Source: Succinatimonas sp. UBA6849 | GTDB taxonomy: Bacteria; Pseudomonadota; Gammaproteobacteria; Enterobacterales; Succinivibrionaceae | Assembly: GCA_002449335.1 (NCBI GenBank) | Contig: DKDL01000081.1 | Location: forward strand, 18,411-40,260 | Length of the DNA: 21,850 nt | Direction: 5' to 3' | In this document: positions 14,525 through 20,429 of the stretch, in pieces | Layout of the letters: each line of letters begins with the position of its first letter | Position numbering within the stretch: the stretch's first letter is position 1 | The notes under the pieces: model-generated | Database searches by the model: none | What the model was told of the DNA's origin: nothing | Seen by the model: the letters and a program-made list of their open reading frames with translations, nothing else | Position numbers and translations under genes: made by a program

Positions 14525-14551
14525 GCACTATTAGTGCTGACCTAGTTGCTC
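14525..14551. repeat. Palindrome GCACTA-T-TAGTGC with adjoining motif, partner of the oriT-side copy
   Basis: A perfect 6-bp inverted repeat followed by GACCTAGTTGCTC, just beyond the relaxase stop. A very similar arrangement (GCACTTTAGTGC then GACCTGACTTGCTC) lies at 16654-16679 on the oriT side, so the two flank the whole mob operon in the same orientation. Confidence 0.55.
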
Positions 14552-14565
14552 TATGCGCTACTTTC

Positions 14566-15777
14566 CTATTTTTCAACCTTTTTACGATTTATAGCCCATT
14601 TCTGAGCCTGAGACTGCTTTGATTGACGAGACTTACGCTGTCTAATCTTCTCTTTAATGTCATAACCTTTTTCTTTCTGCTTTTTATTAAACTCTTTAAG
14701 CTTTCTTAATAGTTCTTCTTGAGATGTCTCTACTGGTGTCATATTGTTTATGTATCGTTCTAAATCTGCAGCTAACTTTATATTTTGAGCATTGCCTGAA
14801 GATCTAAGTTCTTTGATATACAAAGCAGCATTTTTAATGATTTTCTCTCTTGTCTTCACTGCTTTTTGTTTAGCTACACTCTCAGGAAGGTCTTTACCAG
14901 AATTTAAAGCATCATCAATCTGTTTCATTCTTTCAAGATCATAAGGATGAGATGGTGAAAGGTGTTTGTTCCATTCTCTTTCTTCTTGATGAATACGCTC
15001 TTGAGTTTTCGCTTTTTGAGTATGACCTCTTTGAGCTCTGGTAGTAGCATTCATATCAATGCCATACTTTTTTGCGATCACAGCAAAGCGTTCTCTTAGG
15101 TATCTTAAATCTTGTTTTCTGAGATTTAAGCGTTTGCCTTTTGAGTTGAGAGCTTTAATAAGAAGGTGCACATGAGGATGATCAGGCTCGTTTGGCATTT
15201 CATCTGATTTATAGTGAATACCGAACAAATAGCTAAAATCTTCTGAAGCAAGACACTCTTGAGCTAATTCTTTTACAGCAGCTCGAACAGCAGCAGGATC
15301 ACTACCTTTTGGGCAAGAAATGATAAGTCGTCTTGCATCTGCAGAGCGTTTTCTACCATCTTCATCGTAAGGAGTATTCTGAGACTTGCACCAGTCTGAA
15401 ATTCTTGACTCTAACTCATCATGAGTTAAAAGATTTCCATTTTCATCTTCAAGCTCAATTTTTCCATGTCTTGAGATGTAGTCTGCTGCAGCCATCATGT
15501 GCTTTTGACATTTGATACCCTTGCTGGCCTTATCAATCTTAACCATTGATTCTGGCAGGTGATTTACAATGCCAGAAGCTTTATCACTTGGACTTAATTC
15601 TGAAGATGCTCTATGAGAGCCATAGGAAGCTGTAGGAAAGAGTTTTGATCCTGCAGACGAGTAATGGTAGCCACTGCCTCCATTTTGCTCTGTATGATGA
15701 ATTTTAGAGCTCCCACGCCCTTTATGCCATTTTAGAAGATCTTCAATCTTGATGTTTGTTCTTGTTGATAGTGGCAT
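14566..15777 (-). CDS. mobA: MOBP-like relaxase
   Basis: 403 aa if started at ATG 15775-15777; a TTG nine bases upstream is less likely because it leaves no room for a ribosome site. The relaxase nicks oriT and stays bound to the 5' end of the transferred strand. Motif I is AADYISRHG with the probable nicking Tyr100; motif III is HPHVHLL (His200, His202, His204), the metal-binding triad, followed by GKRLNLRKQDLRYLRERFA. RRLIISCPKGSDP precedes motif III as in VirD2/TraI-type enzymes. The first 90 residues are a Ser/His/Gly-rich stretch. The basic C-terminal tail (RKSRQSKQSQ... ending KKVEK) could be the usual positively charged T4SS signal; it lacks the DIER ending. It lies about 30 bases after mobC. 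The nic sequence at 16789-16796 fits this family. Confidence 0.87.
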   Translation of the reverse strand: MPLSTRTNIKIEDLLKWHKGRGSSKIHHTEQNGGSGYHYSSAGSKLFPTASYGSHRASSELSPSDKASGIVNHLPESMVKIDKASKGIKCQKHMMAAADYISRHGKIELEDENGNLLTHDELESRISDWCKSQNTPYDEDGRKRSADARRLIISCPKGSDPAAVRAAVKELAQECLASEDFSYLFGIHYKSDEMPNEPDHPHVHLLIKALNSKGKRLNLRKQDLRYLRERFAVIAKKYGIDMNATTRAQRGHTQKAKTQERIHQEEREWNKHLSPSHPYDLERMKQIDDALNSGKDLPESVAKQKAVKTREKIIKNAALYIKELRSSGNAQNIKLAADLERYINNMTPVETSQEELLRKLKEFNKKQKEKGYDIKEKIRQRKSRQSKQSQAQKWAINRKKVEK

Positions 15778-15808
15778 TTTTAACAACCTATTCTTGCTAC
15801 AGCAAAAT

Positions 15809-16408
15809 CTAATGTCTTAGTTTCTGCTTCAATTTTGTTCTAAATCTAGCTGAATTGATTAGTTTCCATACAGCATCAATGTGCTTAACAATCATGTTGT
15901 GACATCCATCTGTACGATCTATAAGGCTGTTTATAAGTTGCATAATGATTTCAGCCTGAGTATTTTTGAACTTCTCAAGATCCAGCATATTCGTTTTGTG
16001 CGCAATCTGATTTAAGTTCACACCGATTTTATGCAGCTCATAATTTGACTTTTCTAATGATTCAATCTCACCTATGGTGAACTGAGGCTCATTTACAGTA
16101 ATTGCTCTTACTAGGCCAACAAGAGCTTGATGTCTTGTCTGTCCCATGATGGAGGAATACTCATCTAAAACTTTAAGCTCATCTTCTCTGAGTCTTAGAT
16201 GCTGGTGAACAGCTTTAGAGTTATTAGGAGTAATCAAAAGAGCAATTTTCTTATCACCGTTTTGAATTTCATCACTCACAGACTGCTTTAATATTGCTGC
16301 AGCTAAAGTTGCTGGCTTTACAGCATACTTAGCAGCAAGTTCTAAAAAAGCATCATGAAACTCACCTAAATTGACCGTGAGCTGTCTTCTTTTTTTCTCA
16401 ACTGTCAT
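15809..16408 (-). CDS. mobC: MobC-like relaxosome accessory protein
   Basis: A 199 aa protein whose middle holds the MobC signature YELHKIGVNLNQIAHKTN (about residues 123-140), matching the L-x-x-I-G-x-N-L-N-Q-I pattern of mobilisation accessory proteins. The N-terminal part (VEKKRRQLTVNLGEFHD and REDELKVLDEYSSIMGQTRH) looks like a DNA-binding, ribbon-helix-helix-like region, possibly duplicated. MobC proteins bind oriT and help open it for the relaxase. Longer than many MobC proteins (about 110-160 aa). It sits between a 72 aa gene and the relaxase. Confidence 0.83.
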   Translation of the reverse strand: MTVEKKRRQLTVNLGEFHDAFLELAAKYAVKPATLAAAILKQSVSDEIQNGDKKIALLITPNNSKAVHQHLRLREDELKVLDEYSSIMGQTRHQALVGLVRAITVNEPQFTIGEIESLEKSNYELHKIGVNLNQIAHKTNMLDLEKFKNTQAEIIMQLINSLIDRTDGCHNMIVKHIDAVWKLINSARFRTKLKQKLRH

Positions 16409-16410
16409 AG

Positions 16411-16629
16411 CTACAGCTCAATAGTTAAAGTCTTTCCGTTGTCAGATAAAAAGAAATTCAAAAATCTGGACTTCAAACGAGACTCAGGAATGTCAAAGCT
16501 CTCTTTAGATGATTCTCTTCTATAGCTCTTTATAGGTGTGTTGTCCCAAATTATGACGATGTAAGTTACATCTGAGCCGACCATAGCTAGCAGATCTTTG
16601 ATTGTGTATTCGGTTAGTTCAATGTTCAT
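16411..16629 (-). CDS. Unknown 72 aa protein, first gene of the mob operon
   Basis: GAAGGAAAC ribosome site before the ATG at 16627-16629; the stop lies two bases before mobC. The product starts MNIELTEYTIKDLLAMVG, has a short hydrophobic strand (VTYIVIIWDN) and a basic loop (KSYRRESSK), and ends in a strand (GKTLTIEL). No family recognised. Its position next to oriT suggests a relaxosome or regulatory role. Confidence 0.6.
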   Translation of the reverse strand: MNIELTEYTIKDLLAMVGSDVTYIVIIWDNTPIKSYRRESSKESFDIPESRLKSRFLNFFLSDNGKTLTIEL

Positions 16630-16652
16630 TTTGTTGTTTCCTTCATTTAAAC

Positions 16653-16725
16653 CGCACTTTAGTGCGACCTGACTTGCTCAGGTGTTTCGCAAAATTTTCA
16701 AATTTTGTCGCTCTCAGGGAGTCCC
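16653..16725. repeat. Chain of four inverted repeats on the mob-gene side of oriT
   Basis: In order: CGCACT-TT-AGTGCG (16653-16666, perfect), ACCTGA-CTTGC-TCAGGT (16667-16683, perfect), an AT-rich repeat around CGCAAAATTT / AAATTTTGTCG (16688-16710, imperfect) and GGGA-G-TCCC (16717-16725). They lie directly upstream of the mob operon, so they are likely sites for MobC or for a regulator of the operon, and part of the functional oriT. Confidence 0.6.
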
Positions 16726-16731
16726 CCAGAC

Positions 16732-16799
16732 AGGGCAGGTGGCAAAAGAGGAGGATCACAAATGCACTGCATTTTGATCCTTTTTGCCTATCCTGCCCT
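16732..16799 (+). other. oriT: oriT core with RP4-like nic site
   Basis: CCTATCCTGCCC (16787-16798) matches the RP4 (IncP) nick region TATCCTG/C. The predicted nick is between 16795 and 16796 on the plus strand. The nic lies in the right arm of a 68-base imperfect inverted repeat centred at 16767: AGGGCAGG, GGCAAAA, GGATCA and AAATGCA on the left pair with TGCATTT, TGATCC, TTTTTGCC and CCTGCCCT on the right. In RP4 an inverted repeat just before nic is bound by an accessory protein. With this nick strand the ParB/initiator side would enter the recipient first and the mob genes last. The placement between the mob operon and the partition operon is typical. Confidence 0.85.
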
Positions 16800-16826
16800 C
16801 ATCAAAAAACAACAAAATTCCCCTCT

Positions 16827-16850
16827 AAAAGTTCGCCCGGGCGAACTTTT
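16827..16850. terminator. Perfect palindromic terminator after parB
   Basis: A 24-base perfect palindrome with core GTTCGCCCGGGCGAAC and A/T-runs on both sides, ending one base before the parB stop codon. It can act in both directions, with six T on the plus side and four on the minus side. It closes the rep-par operon before oriT. Confidence 0.82.
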
Positions 16851-18074
16851 TTAGGATTCGTAGATACGGTTTAAAATGAAGTTTTCGCACAATACCTCAT
16901 CTAAAGAGCCGTCTTCATATTTGACTTTGACCATACCGTCTGTAGTTGGCATTTCCATCACTATTTCAGCTTCACGACCATCTACAGTGCCTACAAATAC
17001 AGGATGTTTCAGCTTTTTAGATTTTGTTTCAGAGTCAAAGTCTGTATCAGCTAATGATTCAGATTCACTTTCATTTATTGAAGTATCAACTCCAGAGAAA
17101 GCTTCATCTTGGAAGGTAGGAGCTGAATTTGAAATCTCTGCAGAATCGTCTGAAGAAAAATCATCAGTAGTAGCATCTTCAGCACTTTCATCTACAGTAT
17201 CTTCAGACGCATAATCACTAGCGTTTGCTGGTTCAACAAAAGGATTTTCAGTGCTGTCATTGTCTAATGATGTTGAATCTTCTTCATCTGTAGCATCACC
17301 TTCAACTCTAGAGCCAAAGAAGTCAGCTAACATCTGATTCTTATCATCTTCAGACACAGAATTTCCTTCAGTAATTTGATTTTCTTTCTCTAATATTTTT
17401 TTTCTAAAATTAGAAATATCCGTTTTACTGATAGTTTCATTTTTTTCTATAAATTCACTGAGTTCATCAGGGTGTTCTTCGTTTAACTTAACTGCATCAT
17501 AAAAAGCTCTAATTGCATTAAACTTCTCTTTAGCTTTTTTCAAAAATTCAGGTGCATCTTTCCAAATCATAAATTCACTTAATTTGGTCTTTGACAAGCC
17601 TAACTTTTCAGCAATGTCAGCTTGTTTCTCACCAGCATTAGCTCTTGAGACAATGAACTCAGCCATTTCATAGAATTTCAAATTGTCTCTTTTTGCATTT
17701 TCGGCAATCTGAACATAACCTAACTGAGAACTTTCATAGGTTGATAGGATTGAGCGGATTTTCTTGAAGCCTGCTAACTTAGCAGCTTTTAATCTGCGTT
17801 CACCAGCAACAACGATGAACTTTCCAACATTGTCAGGATCATCACGAACTACAATAGGCTGAATCAGGCCATTCTTTTTAAGATCATCAGCTAATTCCTG
17901 AAGAGCTGTTTCATCAAAGTTTTTACGTGGCTGATTAGGATCAGGAGAGATAATATCTACATCAAAATCATAGAATGAACCTGATTTTGAAGTGAGCTTT
18001 GCATAGTCACCTTTTCCTTTAAAATTCTCGATACTCTTTTTTAAATTAGCTAAATGGTCTGGAGTCATACTCAT
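16851..18074 (-). CDS. parB: KorB-like ParB partition protein
   Basis: 407 aa. The ParB nuclease/CTPase domain runs to about residue 130: SPDPNQPRKNFDE (box I), VVAGERRLKAAK (GERR at 91-94) and AENAKRDNL. A helix-turn-helix follows (KQADIAEKLGLSKTKLSEF, about 150-168). Residues about 250-350 are a very acidic Ser/Asp/Glu linker. The end (KHPVFVGTVDGREAEIVMEM, VKVKYEDGSLDEV) resembles the SH3-like dimerisation domain of KorB from IncP plasmids, which both partitions the plasmid and represses operons from a distance. Longer than KorB (358 aa) because of the linker. No KorB operator (TTTAGCSGCTAAA) was seen in the window, so its site must differ or lie elsewhere. ATG behind AAGGAG. Confidence 0.92.
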   Translation of the reverse strand: MSMTPDHLANLKKSIENFKGKGDYAKLTSKSGSFYDFDVDIISPDPNQPRKNFDETALQELADDLKKNGLIQPIVVRDDPDNVGKFIVVAGERRLKAAKLAGFKKIRSILSTYESSQLGYVQIAENAKRDNLKFYEMAEFIVSRANAGEKQADIAEKLGLSKTKLSEFMIWKDAPEFLKKAKEKFNAIRAFYDAVKLNEEHPDELSEFIEKNETISKTDISNFRKKILEKENQITEGNSVSEDDKNQMLADFFGSRVEGDATDEEDSTSLDNDSTENPFVEPANASDYASEDTVDESAEDATTDDFSSDDSAEISNSAPTFQDEAFSGVDTSINESESESLADTDFDSETKSKKLKHPVFVGTVDGREAEIVMEMPTTDGMVKVKYEDGSLDEVLCENFILNRIYES

Positions 18075-18095
18075 TTTTTATTCTCCTTAAGTTGT

Positions 18096-19052
18096 CTATC
18101 TATATTTGCCTGAAAACACTGAAGATGTTCTTGATACTTCAAATGAATAATGAAGAATTTCAAAGTTAGGGAACCAATTCATGTAGCTGCTAACAATCGA
18201 TTCATTGATGTATAAGTACTCAAAAGGAGCTGTTTCAGTTTTTACAATGTCATATAGCGAAAACTCTTTTGAAGGATCAACTAATGATTCTTTAGTAAAG
18301 ACAGCTCCTATCTTGAAGAGGTAATTCATAGCATCATTTATCACAGCTTCAGGCATCTGAAGCAGAGTAGATGCTAATTTAATAATTTGAATACGATTAA
18401 CATAAAAGCCTTCGCATTCAACTAAAGACTGATTAGCGCACTTTAGAAGTCCACTTAAAATGATCCATGCTGTATAGTTGTAGTCAGCATTCTTGTTATA
18501 TCCGACCTCACCTTCTAGGTTGTCTTCAATAGTTAGATATGGCTTATCAATGCTTATTCTCTTAGAAGGATCAATCTCAAAGATAGGAAGACAGCATCCA
18601 GTGGAATGTCTCTTATTTAGAACAGCGTTAGCTCTTCCTAAAAAGTCAAAAGTAAGAGTGAGCTCTTTCTTACTCTGTAAGCTTTCTGAAATCTTTTTGA
18701 ATAAAGGAACTCTAATCTTTTTTAAAAGGTTGCTTTTATACTTGTCAGAGTAATACTTAAAATGAGCTTCGTTAAAGCCTGTAAATTTAGAACGTTTCTC
18801 TTCAGGTAGACTCTCATCAAGAATTAAGCCTGTAATGTAAGCCAGTACAATCTTTTCTAAAGGTCCTAAATTCTTAGATCTTAAGTTAGTTAAATAAAGC
18901 ATTCCTACAAAGTTAAGTTTTAACTTAGGAAGCTTTGGCTTTTTATTTAGCTCATTACTCTTCTGAGATTTTTTAACTTCCTGATCTAAAGACGGAGTTT
19001 CCGTCTTTAGATCTGCAACTGCATTAGTCTCTTTTTCTTTATTTTCAGCCAT
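18096..19052 (-). CDS. Unknown 318 aa protein between parA and parB
   Basis: Located between parA (11 bases) and parB (21 bases), an unusual place for an extra gene. The first 45 residues are charged and Lys/Pro-rich (KKPKLPKLKL), probably disordered. The rest looks like a soluble alpha/beta protein: NLGPLEKIVLAYITGLIL, LTLTFDFLGRANAVLNKRHS, YTAWIILSGLLKCAN, and a possible winged-helix-like segment (QIIKLASTLLQMPEAVINDA then MNYLFKIGAVF). It ends FSGKYR. No family recognised. The initial helix and the winged-helix-like region suggest DNA binding, in replication, partition or regulation. Confidence 0.68.
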   Translation of the reverse strand: MAENKEKETNAVADLKTETPSLDQEVKKSQKSNELNKKPKLPKLKLNFVGMLYLTNLRSKNLGPLEKIVLAYITGLILDESLPEEKRSKFTGFNEAHFKYYSDKYKSNLLKKIRVPLFKKISESLQSKKELTLTFDFLGRANAVLNKRHSTGCCLPIFEIDPSKRISIDKPYLTIEDNLEGEVGYNKNADYNYTAWIILSGLLKCANQSLVECEGFYVNRIQIIKLASTLLQMPEAVINDAMNYLFKIGAVFTKESLVDPSKEFSLYDIVKTETAPFEYLYINESIVSSYMNWFPNFEILHYSFEVSRTSSVFSGKYR

Positions 19053-19063
19053 GATTTTTCCTC

Positions 19064-20164
19064 TTAAAGAACGATTGAGATAGGAGCTGCACAGCGCATC
19101 TCCCTTAGTGTTTGAATTTCGTTTAGATTCATGCCAGGAAGAGAAGCTGCGACATCAGTCATCCAGAAATTCTTGATAATGACCTTAGCTGTATTGCCAT
19201 AAAGCTTTGATGCTTTTGCAAATACGGCTTTCTGCTCTTCTGTAGATGTATCTTTTTTCTCAGGATTGATTTGGCATAGCATGGTAAAGAAGCAACGCTT
19301 CATTTCTCCCCACGCTACATTTTGATTAGGCATTTCCCATATAGGCTTGCCATTAGCTTGAGCTTCAGCAATGCCAACGTGCTCTTTGATTGCAGCGTAA
19401 TGAGTTGTCTCTTTAACGATAGCGTTACCATCAGCATCTAGAGCTACAGCAGCCTTTTCAAAAGACAGCTTTGATGTATCAAGAACAATATCTAATTGCT
19501 TCCACTTTAGAATTAAGTCACTTGCTGAATTAAAAAGCTCTTGAGCGTTTTGGCATTGGAAGTTAGTTGATGTAAGCAAATTAGGCAGCATTCCTAAAAA
19601 GCCTTTGCCTAACTCCATATCAGGATTATTTTGAGTAACTAATGTGATTCTGTTCATTAGTCTGGCGATACCATCAATAGGCTCTTTGTTTAAAACAAGT
19701 GGAGAGATTAAATGAGTAGCTACAGCAATTCCGATATTTGAGCGCACATCTGGATTTGGATTGGTATCAATCACAACAAGATCGAAATATTCAGACAAAC
19801 ACTGGATATTTGCATTGAAGTTGTAAGCTGCTACATAGTGAAATTCTTCACCTTTCTTTTCGATTTCAGACAAAACATCATCAGCAGGAAAGCACACAAG
19901 TGAAGAGCTTTCTAGTGAGTTCATCTGAGAGCGTAATTTCTGAGGAAATTGATCTTCAGTCTCAAGCATAAAACTTGAAGATGTAAGCTCTGCTACTGAG
20001 CAATTCTCATTTGCAGAGATTGCAATAGTAGTATTTGCCTGCTGATCAAGATCTAAAACAGCGACCTTAAGGCCAAACTTAAAAGCACAATAAAAAGCAA
20101 ACTGAACTGAGAGAAGAGTCTTGCCAACACCGCCTTTCTCATTTGCTACAGTTAAAATCTTCAT
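19064..20164 (-). CDS. parA: ParA-type partition ATPase
   Basis: 366 aa. The deviant Walker A is KGGVGKT (residues 10-16, after MKILTVANE), the second box is VLDLDQQANTT (about 36-46) and the Walker B region is LVVIDTNPNPDVRSN. ParA forms nucleoid-bound ATP-dependent gradients that move ParB-bound plasmid. There is no N-terminal regulatory helix-turn-helix, so this is the short (Ib/IncC-like) start, yet the protein is longer than most of these because of an additional C-terminal 100 residues (KEHVGIAEAQANGKPIWEMP onwards). The usual nucleoid-binding end is not obvious. In an operon with the 78 aa gene upstream. Confidence 0.92.
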   Translation of the reverse strand: MKILTVANEKGGVGKTLLSVQFAFYCAFKFGLKVAVLDLDQQANTTIAISANENCSVAELTSSSFMLETEDQFPQKLRSQMNSLESSSLVCFPADDVLSEIEKKGEEFHYVAAYNFNANIQCLSEYFDLVVIDTNPNPDVRSNIGIAVATHLISPLVLNKEPIDGIARLMNRITLVTQNNPDMELGKGFLGMLPNLLTSTNFQCQNAQELFNSASDLILKWKQLDIVLDTSKLSFEKAAVALDADGNAIVKETTHYAAIKEHVGIAEAQANGKPIWEMPNQNVAWGEMKRCFFTMLCQINPEKKDTSTEEQKAVFAKASKLYGNTAKVIIKNFWMTDVAASLPGMNLNEIQTLREMRCAAPISIVL

Positions 20165-20179
20165 AAAAAACTCCTTTGA

Positions 20180-20416
20180 TTAAATGTTTGCAATCACGTC
20201 ACGAACAAGGCTTAAAGCGCTGTCGTCTTTTACTGAAATCTGTTTGAACTCTTGACCTAAAACCATAGAAAGCATCTGTGTTTTCTTGTCTAACTTGAGC
20301 TCTGCATGTTCGCCTGTAGCTAATGAAATTAAGTCTTCAAGCATTGGGATTAAATTCTGCTTTCTTTTGTCTTCTGACATGCTCTGAGCCAGAGCAATCT
20401 TTTCAAAAATATCCAT
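20180..20416 (-). CDS. Unknown 78 aa protein between the initiator and parA
   Basis: Starts 13 bases after the initiator gene with a CAGGGGG ribosome site. The product is helical (IFEKIALAQSMSEDKRKQNL, then MLEDLISLATG) and ends in a beta-hairpin-like part (QISVKDDSALSLVRDVI). No family recognised. The position suggests a small regulator or partner of ParA or the initiator. Confidence 0.62.
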   Translation of the reverse strand: MDIFEKIALAQSMSEDKRKQNLIPMLEDLISLATGEHAELKLDKKTQMLSMVLGQEFKQISVKDDSALSLVRDVIANI

Positions 20417-20429
20417 AATTACCCCCTGT

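Noticed and set aside
15784..15786. TTG as start of the relaxase
   Set aside because: The only ribosome-site-like sequence (AATAGG) directly touches the TTG; ATG at 15775-15777 has normal spacing.
16651..16659. ACCGCACTT, the complement of the Haemophilus DNA uptake core AAGTGCGGT
   Set aside because: Only this one copy was noticed in the window, and it is part of the oriT-side palindrome. Uptake sequences would be frequent in a Pasteurellaceae genome.
16602..16874. Open frame on the plus strand across the oriT region
   Set aside because: It crosses the palindromes, the nic and the parB terminator, and overlaps both flanking genes. The residues read like translated non-coding repeats.
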